From positions 42,351 to 106,350 of the forward strand of contig JAJDVB010000094.1 of assembly GCA_022826345.1 (NCBI GenBank): a DNA stretch of 64,000 nucleotides, given 5' to 3'. Shown here piece after piece: positions 7,937 to 17,479 of the stretch. Source of the DNA: Alphaproteobacteria bacterium (GTDB lineage: Bacteria; Pseudomonadota; Alphaproteobacteria; UBA828). The first letter of the stretch is position 1. Every line of letters begins with the position of its first letter. The position numbers and the translations under genes are program-made. Under the pieces are notes generated by a model that saw only the letters and a program-made list of their open reading frames with translations, was not told the origin of the DNA and did no database searches.

Positions 7937-10900
7937 CTACTCGGCGGCCAGGGCTCTCGCGGCGTCTTTTCCGGAACAGGGCGCTGGTGGGAAGTGGTCT
8001 TCAGGCGGACTGGCGAACACCGAGGGCTTGCGGCGTACCCTGCGCTGCGCGGCGAAGGGCGCATCGTCGATGCCATCGCCCTCCGTCTCGGCCTCCGCCT
8101 CCTCTTCGCTCGTTGTGCCGAAGACGATGGCGTGCGCTAGCGACTGGCACGAGGCCGTGGTCATCAGCTCGAGCGCGCTCGCCTGGAAATTGAATTCGCT
8201 CTGAATAAACGCCCCCAACTCGGCGACGGAGATGGAGTTGAGGCCGAAGCTGGAGAGGGGCTCCTCCAGACCGCCCTCGTCGTGGCCGCAGAGCTCGGCG
8301 ACCTTGGCGGCGATCTGCGCCATGACCCCATCCACCGTCAGCTGCTCGTCGGAGCCCACCTTGAATGCATCCTGATTGCTCATCAGGCGGCCGGACCGCA
8401 TGTAATCGGCGGAATCGACGCTCCAGAGCACACGCTTGAAGAGCGCGGTGATCAGATGGTCGCTTTCGCCCATGGTGCGGAGCGCATAGTCGAGGTTGGC
8501 GATGGCGCAATAGCTGCTCACAGGCGGTATGCCGGCGGCTTTCATCAATCGCAGCAGGCCGAGGTTGCGCGCGGCCATGCCGGCATCGGAGACCGCCGCC
8601 AGGTTGTAGGACAAGGCCGGAAGTCCCTGCCGACGGCGGCAGGCGGCGAGGCCGTCCATGTAGGCGTTGGCGGCACCGTAGTTGATCTGCCCCGGATTGC
8701 CGAACGCCGACGAGAGCGACGACACCATGACGAAGTGATCGAGCGGAAGGCCGGCGGTGGCATTGTGTAGATAGAGCGCACCGCGGGCCTTGGGCGCGAA
8801 CACGCAGCCGATGGACTCCGGTGTCATGTCCGCCAGCAGGCAGTCGTCCAGCGCGCCGGCGAGATGGAACACACCCTTGAGCGGCTTCTTGACGTTGGCG
8901 ACGCAGCGGCGCACGTCGGCCTCGATCGCAACGTCGCCCTGGACCAGGTCGATTTCGACTCCGTCGCCCACGTCCGCCAGAGTCGTGGACTGGCGCAACC
9001 AGTGCTCGCTGCGGCGGCGTTCGGGGTCGCGGTCCATGAGGGTCAGATGGCGCGCACCGGCGGTGACCAAGTAGGGCAGGAGCCGCAGGCCGAACCCGCC
9101 GAGGCCTCCGGTCACGAGATAGGTCGCTTCGGGGTCCAGCAGCGGCCGCCGGTCGTCGATGGGGAAGTCCGGAGCGGCGGCCGCCGGCGGCGCCTGTAGC
9201 ACCAGCTTCCCCTGGTGCTGGCCGCTGGTCATCAGGCGGAGCGCCTTCGCGTAGTCGCCATAGGAGAAGACGGTGACCGGCAACGGCGGCACCACGCCGC
9301 GATCGAGCAGGTCGAGGCAGGCTTGGGAGAGTTCGCGCGAGAGCAGCGGGTCGTCCACCATCAGGCGGTCGAGGTCGATGGCCGCGAAGCGCAGGTTCTT
9401 GCGGAAGACGCGGAGGCCGAGAGCGCTGTCGGCGTAGATGTCGACCTTGCCGATCTCGCAATGCCACCCCCCCGCCCTCAGCGCCTGCAGGCAGAGCGCA
9501 ACGTGGCGGCCTGCGAGCGAGTTCAGCACGACATCGACGCCCTGGCCGCCAGTCGCCTTCATCAGGCCGTCGTACCAGTCCTCGCTGTGGGAATCGAAGG
9601 CCGCCCGGACTCCCAGCGCGAGCAGTTGGTCGCGTTTGCTCTCGCTGCCCGCCGTTGCGTAGATCTCCGCGCCCACGTTGCTCGCGAGCGCGATGGCGGC
9701 CTGCCCGATGCCGCCCATGGCCGAGTGGATCAGGACACGCTGGCCCTTGCGCAGCCGCGCCAGGTGGATCAGGGAGTAGTAGGCGGTGACGTAGACCGAG
9801 AGCGACGACGCGGCCTCCTCCATGGTGAGGCCCGCAGGCTTGGGGAAGACGCGGTGCTGGCCCACCACCGTGCGATTGGCGATACAGCCGCCGTCGACGA
9901 AGACCACCTCATCGCCGGGCTCGAGCCCTTCCACCGCCATGCCAGCGCGGCGTACCACGCCGCTTGCCTCCATGCCGACCTCGCGGCCGAGCGCTGAGCG
10001 CTCGTAGGCCAGCGCCGGCAGCAGCCCGAGCGTCACCATCACGTCGCGGAAGTTGAGCGCCGATGCCGCGACGTCGATCTCCACGGCGTGCGGGGCAAGC
10101 GGCGGCGGGTCGTAGGTCTTCATCCGCAAGCCGGCGATTTGTCCCGCATTGTCCAGGAAGAGCCGATAGGGCGGGTCTTCGCCGGGGGGAACGCGCGGGT
10201 ACTGATCGCGATTGCTCACGATGCGCGGCACCCACAGCCGACCCTCGCGCAGCGCAAGCTCGCGCTCGCGCAGGTCGTGCCGTGCAATCCTTGCCAGCGT
10301 CTCGAGGTCGTCGGCCGCGCCCAAGTCCACCAGGCGGAAGTCGAGCTGGGCCTCCTCGCCGATCTCCATTGCCATGGTGCGCACCGCACCCCAGAGCGCG
10401 CCCCCGCGCGCGTCCTCCGGCTCGAACACCGCCTTGCGGGTCGCCACGGTGATGCGGCATTGGCAACTGGCCTGGTCGATTCTGTAGGGCACCAGCGCCT
10501 GGATGAAGCCAACGAATTGCGAGACCGCCCTCTCGCCGGTCGGGTCTTCCGGGTCCCAGTCGCAGAACAGGTCGATCGCCTGCACGTCCGCCGCCTGCGG
10601 CCACGTCTCGACCTCGAAAGGATCGCCTGACGCGGGACCATCGTAGGGGATCGGGTAGACCGCAGGATTGTCGAGCAAGGTCGCCCAGGCTCCCGCCAGG
10701 CTGTCGGGCGCCCCCATCACCCAGCGCGGGGCCGGCAGCGCCGCCTCGTCCGCTTCGTCCGTGCGCTGCGGCGGCGCCTTCATCAGCGTCGCGCGCCGGC
10801 CGGCCCGAAGCGTGGTCCAGCCCGCACCGGGCTCCACGACTGCACCGTCCGCGTGGGAAATTAGCGCCAATCCGCCCGCGACCGCCACCTCCTGCCAGAA

Positions 10901-13900
10901 CCGCCAGTCCTCGGGCGTGAACGCATCCTCATCACCGTGGAGGAACAGGATTTCCGCCGCACCCCGGCGCAGCAGACCCTGATCCAGCGCGGACACCTGC
11001 CGTACGTCCGGATTGAGGCAGTCAAAGCGCAGCGCGGCGTCGTGGCCGTGGAAGGCGTCGTAGTGTGCCCGCGCGCCTTCCTCATCGTCGGCGACGAGCC
11101 AGTATTCGCTCTGTGTCTCCTCGCGCGAGAAGTGGTCGAGGCAGCTCTGAAGCACGGTCCGCTCCGGTTCCCTGGAGCCCGCGAACTCCAGAGCATGGCA
11201 GACTCGCCCGTCGCCGTCCTCCCCCCGCTCCAGGGCGGCAAGCAGGGCCGATGGCTCGATCTCGCCCTCGGGCAGCCGCCCCGCAATCGCGCGGCCGTCT
11301 GCGACGAACTTCGGCTGCCAGGCGATGCGGTGCTTGCTGTTAGGCAGGTCGACCCGTCTCGGGTTCGAGATGAAGGAGATGTACTTCTCGATATGAAGGA
11401 TGAGGTCCCCGGTCGCTCCGTCGTAGCAGCTCAGGCTGCCGGAAACCCACTCGCCTGTCGGCACCGTGTATTGGCCCTTGTCGTCGACCTCGTAGCGAAT
11501 TCCGCCGGGATAGGTGACGCGGCAGGTCATCCTCGGCACCGTGGGCGGGCGCAGGAATGTCACGTTCTCGGCCCGGCGCGGAATGGCGAAGAGATCGGCG
11601 CCGAGCATCAGGTCGTAGAGATAGGACTGCAATCCGCCGTCGAGCAGGGCCGGGAATACGACGTAGCCTTCCTCCTGGCCGCCCCGCCACAGCGCTTCGT
11701 CCACCTCGACATCGAACAGCAGGTGATCGGTGGCGACATCGCGCCGCAGCCTGCGCATGTTTCGGAAGTAGGGGCCGTACTGGAAGGTCTCGCCGAGAAC
11801 GGTCTCGAAGCGCTCGTAAAGCTCGTCATCGGCCGCATAGGCCAGGGGCTCGTAGCGCGAGGCGTCGATCTCCGACACGTGTGCCGGCACGTCCGGCGCA
11901 TGGTCCGGCCCGATGCGGCGCACTTGCCCGCGGCCGTGCAGCTCGCACTTCGCGTCGATTTCGTAAGACTGGGTCGAGATCGTGAGGGTGTATTCGTCCG
12001 GCGAGTTGAGGACCGGTTGCAAAGCCGTCTGCAGCCGCACCGGCGTCCTCGGAATTGGGCACGGCTGCAGGAATTCCAGCATCTCGATGTGAACGGGCGC
12101 GCCTTCCAGGGCCTGCAGTACGAGTTCGATGAAGCCGGCGGCGGGCATGATCGACGCGTGATGAACGCGGTGCTCCGCGAGCCACGGAAAGGCCGCTTCG
12201 GAGAGCCGCGCTTCGAACAGGAGATGATCGCTCGCGATCCGGTGGCCGACCAGCGGGCCGTGCGCGTAGTCGCCCTGTTGCAGGAAAAATTCATCGTCCA
12301 ACAGGTTGTCGACTGTCTTCTGCTCGTCCCTCGGGTGCCCAGGCAGCAGATGCACGATGGGGTCCGGGCGCGGATACTGCGCCGCGAAATCCAGAGACAC
12401 GCCGGCCTTGAAGAGGTTGCCCAGGGCTTCATGGAAGCCGAGGCACGTATCGCTGTCCCGCGTCAGCGTCGGAATGGAGACGGGCGGCGATGCAGCGTCC
12501 TCCACGCATTGCGCGACGATGGGCTGCAGGGCCGAGTGGGGCGCGAGCTCCAGCACCACGTCGGGCCGGTGGTCGCGCTTGACGGTCTCCATGGCCGCGG
12601 CGAAGCGGACTGGCTGGCGGATGTTGGACCACCAATAGGCGCTGTCCAGCCGCGCGGCCTCGGCACCCGTCACCGACGAGACGAAGGGCACGTCGGCGTC
12701 GAAGGAGAGATCGTCGAGGAAGGAGAGCGCGTCGAACGCATCGTCCCTGATGGCGTCCATCGCCCGGGAGTGGAAGGCGATGTTGCCGGGGATCAGCCGG
12801 TTCTGGAGGCTGCTCCGATCCAGCTCGTCCATCACCGGCCGCAGGTCGTCTTCGCGGCCGCAGACGACGGTGTTGGCCGGCGCGTTCTCGCAGGCGATCT
12901 CGACTCGGACGGACCGGTCGCCGTCGAGGCGGAAGGGGATGTCCAGCCCGTCCAACAAATCCTCTACACCCGGCCGGTCGAGGCCGATCGCCAGCATGCG
13001 GCCGGAGCCGGCCACGCGCTGCTGCAGGGTGGCGCGGTGGTAGACCAGACGCGTCGCGTCGGCGAGGGAGAACGCTCCGCAGGCGTAGGCCGCAGCCACC
13101 TCGCCGGAGCTGTGTCCCACTACGCAGTCGGGATAGACGCCCCAGGTCTTGAACAGCTCCACCAGCGCGCACTGGATCATGAAGATGGCGGGCTGGGCGA
13201 GTTGAACCTCGTCGAGCTCCTCCTGGGGGGCCGTGAAGCAGGCCTCGCGCAACGACGTGTCCGCATGCTCGCGCCAATGCTCTTCGACGGCGTCGATCGC
13301 ACGGCGGAAGACGGGATGCGTCTCGTAGAGATCGCGCCCGCACCCGGCCCACTGCGTCCCCTGCCCGGCGAACACCATGACCAGCCGCCGCTCCCCCTCC
13401 TCCGCGCTGGCGATCGGGGTCTCTTCTTCCACGAAGTCGTCTAGCGCTTCGGTCAGCTCGGTCAGACTGCGCGCCGCGAACGCGGTCCTCGCGGCGAAAT
13501 GGGTGCGGCGGCGGCTGAGATTGCCGGCGAGCGCGTAGAGGTCCATCGGCTGCTCGTCGAGCAGGTGACGCAGCCGGCTCGCGCTCTCGACCAGCGCCTT
13601 GGGCGTGCGTGCCGAGAGAGGGACCATGTAGCCCGCCTCCGGCGCCAGCGGCATCGACCAGCGCCTGGACAGCGCCGGCCGGTACTCGCGCACCACGCAG
13701 TGCCCGTTGGCGCCGCCGAAGCCGAACGAGTTGATCCCGACGACCACGGGATGGTCGGGGAACGGCTCGCATTCCGTCTGCACTTGCATGGGGCAGCCGT
13801 CGAAGTCGATCTCCGGATTGGGCACCTGGAAGTTGTTCGATGTCGGCGCGAAAGTGCGCCGCTGCATCATCAGAACGACCTTGAGCAGGGCGCAGTGGAA

Positions 13901-14998
13901 AGCGGCGGCCTCCATGTGCCCGACGTTGCTCTTCACGCTGGAGACCCGCAGCGGGACCTCCCGCTCGCTGCTGCCGAAGGCCTCGGCGATGGCATTGCCC
14001 TCGACGGGGTCGCCGACGGCGGTTCCGGTCGCGTGCGCCTCGATGTAGTCGAAGTCGAGAGCGGTGCGGCCGGCGCGCGCCGAAGCCTCGCGCATCAGCG
14101 CCACCTGGCCGTGGTGGGTGGGCGCGCTGATGAAGCGGCCGGGCGCGAGGCCGGAAGTGCCGTCCGCCGTCCCTGCCGCGTTGACCGCGGTCGACTCGAT
14201 CACCGCGTAGATCGGGTCCCCGTCCCGCTCGGCCGCCGCCAGGGGCTTGATGGCAAAGACGAACGACCCTTCGGAGCGCATGTAGCCGTTGGCCTCGGCA
14301 TCGAAGGAGTGGCATTTGCCATCCGGGCTGATGACCCCCATGAGGTTGAAGCCGCTGCTCATCCTGGCGCTGCCCAGATAGGTGACGGCGCCGACCAGCG
14401 CCTGGTCGCAATCGCCGCATGCGAGGGCGTTCATCGCCGCGTGCAGGGCGCTCACGCCGGCGGAGCAGGCCGTGCAATAGGTCGCGGAAGACCCCATGAG
14501 GTTGAAGTGGTAGGAGACCCGGTTGGCCAGCATGGCAAGGCTGATGCCGGAGACGGAGTTTTCCGTGACGCCGTGCTGCGGCCGCCAGTTGGATACGGCC
14601 GGAACCTGCGAGCCGATGAAGACTCCGGTGGGGCTGTTGCGCAGCGAGTGAAGGTCCCAGCCGGCGTGTTCGAGGGTCTCCCACGCGCAATTCAGCAGCA
14701 TCCTGACCTGCGGCTCGGTCTGCCTCAGCTCGTTGTGAGACATGCCAAAGAACGCACGGTCGAAGAGCAACTCCTCGTCGTCGCGAATCAGCCCCTCGTA
14801 TGGGCTCGCGAGGCGACCTGGGCCCGAAAATTCGCCGATGGGCAGGTGGCCTTTGCCGTAGCGATCGGTGACCGGCTCCTGGACGATCTCGCGCTCGCTA
14901 AGCAGGCGCCAGAAGTCGGAGTCCGAGTGGGTGCCACCGGGCATGCGGTGGCTGTACCCGGTGATTGCAACCCCGTCGCTGATGTCATAAGCGCCCAT
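7937..14998 (-). CDS. Highly reducing type I polyketide synthase, single complete module
   Basis: The 2353-aa protein reads KS-AT-DH-(degenerate MT)-ER-KR-ACP. KS about 8-440 has Cys178 (TACSAG), His322 (EAHATGT) and His361 (SNVGHMEAAA). AT about 540-850 has Ser630 (GHSSGE) and an AFHSR motif at 741-745 that fits malonyl-CoA. DH about 915-1210 has His943 and Asp1120 (DGGLQ), but the usual glycine of HxxxGxxxxP is His947. Residues about 1225-1600 hold a methyltransferase-like segment without a glycine-rich SAM loop. ER about 1610-1935 has MGGIGQAA. KR about 1955-2140 has GGLGGFG, Ser2094 and Tyr2107. ACP about 2215-2295 has Ser2255 in FGLNSIS. With one ACP and a full reductive loop it could act iteratively and make a saturated chain. 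There is no thioesterase; release probably falls to the reductase fusion next door. No phosphopantetheinyl transferase is in the window. Confidence 0.93.
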   Translation of the reverse strand: MGAYDISDGVAITGYSHRMPGGTHSDSDFWRLLSEREIVQEPVTDRYGKGHLPIGEFSGPGRLASPYEGLIRDDEELLFDRAFFGMSHNELRQTEPQVRMLLNCAWETLEHAGWDLHSLRNSPTGVFIGSQVPAVSNWRPQHGVTENSVSGISLAMLANRVSYHFNLMGSSATYCTACSAGVSALHAAMNALACGDCDQALVGAVTYLGSARMSSGFNLMGVISPDGKCHSFDAEANGYMRSEGSFVFAIKPLAAAERDGDPIYAVIESTAVNAAGTADGTSGLAPGRFISAPTHHGQVALMREASARAGRTALDFDYIEAHATGTAVGDPVEGNAIAEAFGSSEREVPLRVSSVKSNVGHMEAAAFHCALLKVVLMMQRRTFAPTSNNFQVPNPEIDFDGCPMQVQTECEPFPDHPVVVGINSFGFGGANGHCVVREYRPALSRRWSMPLAPEAGYMVPLSARTPKALVESASRLRHLLDEQPMDLYALAGNLSRRRTHFAARTAFAARSLTELTEALDDFVEEETPIASAEEGERRLVMVFAGQGTQWAGCGRDLYETHPVFRRAIDAVEEHWREHADTSLREACFTAPQEELDEVQLAQPAIFMIQCALVELFKTWGVYPDCVVGHSSGEVAAAYACGAFSLADATRLVYHRATLQQRVAGSGRMLAIGLDRPGVEDLLDGLDIPFRLDGDRSVRVEIACENAPANTVVCGREDDLRPVMDELDRSSLQNRLIPGNIAFHSRAMDAIRDDAFDALSFLDDLSFDADVPFVSSVTGAEAARLDSAYWWSNIRQPVRFAAAMETVKRDHRPDVVLELAPHSALQPIVAQCVEDAASPPVSIPTLTRDSDTCLGFHEALGNLFKAGVSLDFAAQYPRPDPIVHLLPGHPRDEQKTVDNLLDDEFFLQQGDYAHGPLVGHRIASDHLLFEARLSEAAFPWLAEHRVHHASIMPAAGFIELVLQALEGAPVHIEMLEFLQPCPIPRTPVRLQTALQPVLNSPDEYTLTISTQSYEIDAKCELHGRGQVRRIGPDHAPDVPAHVSEIDASRYEPLAYAADDELYERFETVLGETFQYGPYFRNMRRLRRDVATDHLLFDVEVDEALWRGGQEEGYVVFPALLDGGLQSYLYDLMLGADLFAIPRRAENVTFLRPPTVPRMTCRVTYPGGIRYEVDDKGQYTVPTGEWVSGSLSCYDGATGDLILHIEKYISFISNPRRVDLPNSKHRIAWQPKFVADGRAIAGRLPEGEIEPSALLAALERGEDGDGRVCHALEFAGSREPERTVLQSCLDHFSREETQSEYWLVADDEEGARAHYDAFHGHDAALRFDCLNPDVRQVSALDQGLLRRGAAEILFLHGDEDAFTPEDWRFWQEVAVAGGLALISHADGAVVEPGAGWTTLRAGRRATLMKAPPQRTDEADEAALPAPRWVMGAPDSLAGAWATLLDNPAVYPIPYDGPASGDPFEVETWPQAADVQAIDLFCDWDPEDPTGERAVSQFVGFIQALVPYRIDQASCQCRITVATRKAVFEPEDARGGALWGAVRTMAMEIGEEAQLDFRLVDLGAADDLETLARIARHDLRERELALREGRLWVPRIVSNRDQYPRVPPGEDPPYRLFLDNAGQIAGLRMKTYDPPPLAPHAVEIDVAASALNFRDVMVTLGLLPALAYERSALGREVGMEASGVVRRAGMAVEGLEPGDEVVFVDGGCIANRTVVGQHRVFPKPAGLTMEEAASSLSVYVTAYYSLIHLARLRKGQRVLIHSAMGGIGQAAIALASNVGAEIYATAGSESKRDQLLALGVRAAFDSHSEDWYDGLMKATGGQGVDVVLNSLAGRHVALCLQALRAGGWHCEIGKVDIYADSALGLRVFRKNLRFAAIDLDRLMVDDPLLSRELSQACLDLLDRGVVPPLPVTVFSYGDYAKALRLMTSGQHQGKLVLQAPPAAAAPDFPIDDRRPLLDPEATYLVTGGLGGFGLRLLPYLVTAGARHLTLMDRDPERRRSEHWLRQSTTLADVGDGVEIDLVQGDVAIEADVRRCVANVKKPLKGVFHLAGALDDCLLADMTPESIGCVFAPKARGALYLHNATAGLPLDHFVMVSSLSSAFGNPGQINYGAANAYMDGLAACRRRQGLPALSYNLAAVSDAGMAARNLGLLRLMKAAGIPPVSSYCAIANLDYALRTMGESDHLITALFKRVLWSVDSADYMRSGRLMSNQDAFKVGSDEQLTVDGVMAQIAAKVAELCGHDEGGLEEPLSSFGLNSISVAELGAFIQSEFNFQASALELMTTASCQSLAHAIVFGTTSEEEAEAETEGDGIDDAPFAAQRRVRRKPSVFASPPEDHFPPAPCSGKDAARALAAE

Positions 14999-14999
14999 G

Positions 15000-15464
15000 T
15001 AAACGAGCCCCGATAATCGGCGTCAATCGACGCGGTAATAGCGGCTCTGTCAGTACAAGCCAGAGATGCCAAATATCCGACTTGTTACAAGCAGTTGTGC
15101 TGCATCCTAGACCCTTTTCGATTGCCTCTCCTCCCCCCCAATTCGCCCCACTGTATTGAGATCGTACAGCCAGCACTCCCATCAATTCCAATAGCGATTT
15201 CTTGGGCGCTCCATAAGTATCGCTGATTGCGGGCGGGGACCGCGGCTCCCGGCAGTGTCGGAGCGGCGACAGGCGGCGCTTGTGTGCCCCCGGTCTCCTC
15301 CCGTATCACATTTTTGCGTGGCGTGGAGGCGCCCATGACCGTGGCGGATGGCCCTGCTCCCCCGATGCTTCATGAGACCCGCCCGCCGGCAATCCGCGGG
15401 CAGGGCTTGACCGACATGTTCTTGTCCGTATGTAATCCGTACATTGGTTGAGGAGGAGGGCGCC
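15000..15464. other. Divergent intergenic region between the PKS and TacAT operons
   Basis: These 465 bp separate the PKS start (minus strand) from tacA (plus strand). A perfect palindrome CTTGTTACAAG lies at 15081-15091, about 85 bases upstream of the PKS start, and could be an operator; no regulator is encoded beside it. The right end holds the TacAT promoter and operator, listed separately. No coding frame with family resemblance is seen. Confidence 0.5.
15407..15444 (+). promoter_or_regulatory. TacAT promoter with overlapping operator
   Basis: A -35 like TTGACC at 15407-15412 is followed after 16 bases by a -10 like TATGTA at 15429-15434. An inverted repeat ATGTA-N5-TACAT at 15430-15444 covers the -10 and ends 20 bases before the tacA ATG. 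Ribbon-helix-helix antitoxins of this kind usually repress their own operon at such sites, so autoregulation is the likely role. Confidence 0.55.
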
Positions 15465-15743
15465 ATGCCAGCGACCGCGGCACCGCGCGAGGAGCGAATC
15501 GAATTACGGGCGACCAGGGAGGAAAAGCGCCTGCTGACTGCCGCCGCTGCCCACGAGCGGCTGGACCTCACCAGCTTCATCATGCGGAACGCGCTGCCCG
15601 CTGCACAACAGGCGGTGGATCGCGCGGAGCGCATCGTCCTCTCGGAACGCGATAGCGAGCGCGTGCTGGCGCTGTTGGAGAATCCCCCCGAGCCGACCCC
15701 AGCCCTGATGGAAGCCGCGCGGCGGCGTTCTGCTCGCGCGTAG
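15465..15743 (+). CDS. TacA-type antitoxin (DUF1778, ribbon-helix-helix)
   Basis: The 92-aa protein starts at the ATG at 15465, which follows a strong GAGGAGGAGGG site; an upstream TTG in the operator is unlikely. The N-terminal half (RIELRATREEKRLLTAAAA, then TSFIMRNAL) is the DUF1778 ribbon-helix-helix DNA-binding fold. The C-terminal tail, including ERDSERVLALLENPPEP, is the family's toxin-wrapping segment. It neutralises the adjacent GNAT toxin and, with it, represses the promoter. The two genes are separated by 5 bp. Confidence 0.9.
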   Translation: MPATAAPREERIELRATREEKRLLTAAAAHERLDLTSFIMRNALPAAQQAVDRAERIVLSERDSERVLALLENPPEPTPALMEAARRRSARA

Positions 15744-15748
15744 CCCCG

Positions 15749-16279
15749 TTGCTGGACTGGCGGGAAGAGCCGATCGGCCGCCATCACGACCGCCGACGCT
15801 TCGATTGCGGGGTCGAGGACCTCAACACTTATCTCAGCCGCTACGCTCGGCAGAATCACCAGTCAGGCGGCGCCAAGACCTTCGTCGTCGTGTCTCCGGC
15901 CGCGCCGGCCCGTGTGCTCGGGTTCTACACGATCAGCCCCGGCGCCATCGTGTTCGCCGACGTGCCCGGCAGCTTGACTAGAAGGCTCGGTCGCTACGAT
16001 GTGCCTGTCTTTCGCCTCGGGCGCCTCGCGGTCGATCGATCCGTGCAGGGCCGGGGACTCGGAGGCGATCTGTTGCTGGCGGCCGGTGCGCGTGCGTTGG
16101 CCGTCGCCGCGGAGGTCGGCGGCGTGGCGCTTGCCATCGACGCGCAAGACGGAGACGCCGCGCGGTGGTATGAGCGGTTCGGCGCCGTGCCGCTGCTTGA
16201 TGATCCGCTCAAGCTCGTCCTGCCGCTCGCCGTCATCGCCGAGGCAAGCACCAGAGGGGCCTTGCCAGAGGGCGGCTAA
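15749..16279 (+). CDS. TacT-type GNAT acetyltransferase toxin
   Basis: A 176-aa GNAT protein whose N-terminus (DRRRFDCGVEDLNTYL) is typical of TacT/AtaT toxins. The acetyl-CoA loop is seen in RLAVDRSVQGRGLGGDLL (Q/RxxGxG type) and the catalytic-region tyrosine in WYERFGA. These toxins acetylate the amino group of charged tRNAs and stop translation. The start is taken as TTG at 15749, five bases after the tacA stop, since no ATG precedes the conserved part; an upstream non-ATG start overlapping tacA cannot be excluded. Confidence 0.88.
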   Translation: MLDWREEPIGRHHDRRRFDCGVEDLNTYLSRYARQNHQSGGAKTFVVVSPAAPARVLGFYTISPGAIVFADVPGSLTRRLGRYDVPVFRLGRLAVDRSVQGRGLGGDLLLAAGARALAVAAEVGGVALAIDAQDGDAARWYERFGAVPLLDDPLKLVLPLAVIAEASTRGALPEGG

Positions 16280-16326
16280 TCCGGGTCCACTGCGCCGGGC
16301 TTCCCTTTAACCGCGAAGGTCACCCC

Positions 16327-17472
16327 ATGACGCTCACCGCCAACTGGTCCTACCCCACCGCCATCCGCTTCGGCGCGGGTCGCATCGCCGAGCTGCCGCA
16401 GGTGTGCGCTGACGCCGGCATCCAAAGCCCACTCTTCGTGACCGACCGCGGCCTGGCCTCGCTGCCCATGACGCAGGCCGCGCTCGACATCCTGGAGGAG
16501 GGCGGTCTCGGCCGCGCGGCCTTCACAGAGGTCGACCCGAATCCTACCGACAAGAACCTCGATGCCGGCGTCGCCGCCTTTCGCGAAGGCGGCCATGACG
16601 GCGTGGTTGCCTTCGGCGGCGGCTCGGCGCTGGACCTCGGCAAGATGGTCGCCTTCATGGCCGGCCAGACCCGCCCGGTCTGGGATTTTGAGGACGTGGG
16701 CGACTGGTGGACCCGTGCCGATGCGGACGCCATCGCACCTAGTGTTGCCGTTCCCACCACCGCCGGCACCGGGTCCGAGGTGGGCCGCGCCAGCGTCGTC
16801 ACCAACTCCGAGACGCAGGTGAAGAAGATCATCTTCCACCCCAAGGTGCTGCCTTCGGTGGTGATCGCCGACCCTGAGCTCACCGTCGGCATGCCGAAGC
16901 CGATCACGGCGGGCACTGGGATGGACGCCCTGGCCCACTGCCTGGAGGCCTACTGCTCGCCCTTCTATCACCCCATGGGGCAGGGCATCGCGCTGGAGGG
17001 GATGCGTCTCGTGAACGAGAACCTGTGCCGCGCCTACACTGACGGCGGCGATCTCGAAGCGCGCGCCCACATGATGGCGGCCGCCAGCATGGGCGCGACC
17101 GCGTTCCAGAAGGGCCTCGGCGCGATCCACGCGCTGAGCCACCCCGTGGGCGCGGTGTTCGACACCCACCACGGCACCACCAACGCCTGCGTCATGCCCT
17201 ACGTGCTCGACATGAACCGCCCTGCGGTGGAGGAGCGCCTCGCCCATGCCGCCGCCTATCTCGGGATCGAGGGCGGCTATACGGGCTTCCACGAGCGGGT
17301 GCTGGAGTTGCGCGAGACCCTGGGCATCCCCAAGACCCTCGGCGCCATGGGCGTCACCGCCGACCGGCTCGACGACCTCACCGCCATGGCCCTGGACGAC
17401 CCCACCGCCGGCGGCAACCCGGTGCCCATGACCGCGGAGAACACCCGGAAGCTGCTGGAGGCGTGTTTCTAG
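16327..17472 (+). CDS. Iron-containing alcohol dehydrogenase
   Basis: The 381-aa protein has the normal length for this family. The NAD-binding segment FGGGSALDLGK lies near residue 96, VPTTAGTGSEV near 142, and the iron-ligand region GMDALAHCLEAY is followed by HALSHPVGAVFDTHHG. It should oxidise an alcohol or reduce an aldehyde with NAD(P). Its nearest neighbours are a toxin-antitoxin pair and a convergent defence-like operon (7-bp gap), so context gives no substrate. Its proximity to the polyketide locus is probably coincidental. Confidence 0.92.
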   Translation: MTLTANWSYPTAIRFGAGRIAELPQVCADAGIQSPLFVTDRGLASLPMTQAALDILEEGGLGRAAFTEVDPNPTDKNLDAGVAAFREGGHDGVVAFGGGSALDLGKMVAFMAGQTRPVWDFEDVGDWWTRADADAIAPSVAVPTTAGTGSEVGRASVVTNSETQVKKIIFHPKVLPSVVIADPELTVGMPKPITAGTGMDALAHCLEAYCSPFYHPMGQGIALEGMRLVNENLCRAYTDGGDLEARAHMMAAASMGATAFQKGLGAIHALSHPVGAVFDTHHGTTNACVMPYVLDMNRPAVEERLAHAAAYLGIEGGYTGFHERVLELRETLGIPKTLGAMGVTADRLDDLTAMALDDPTAGGNPVPMTAENTRKLLEACF

Positions 17473-17479
17473 CTAACGA

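Noticed and set aside
10937..13444. An 835-codon open frame on the plus strand, antisense to the PKS gene
   Set aside because: It is Arg/Gly/His/Val-rich without any domain, and the minus strand encodes well-conserved PKS motifs through the whole stretch. Long antisense frames are expected in such high-GC genes.
7937..14998. PUFA synthase or heterocyst-glycolipid-type PKS
   Set aside because: There is a single ACP and one KS with a canonical KS-AT-DH-ER-KR order, not tandem ACPs or multiple KS domains.
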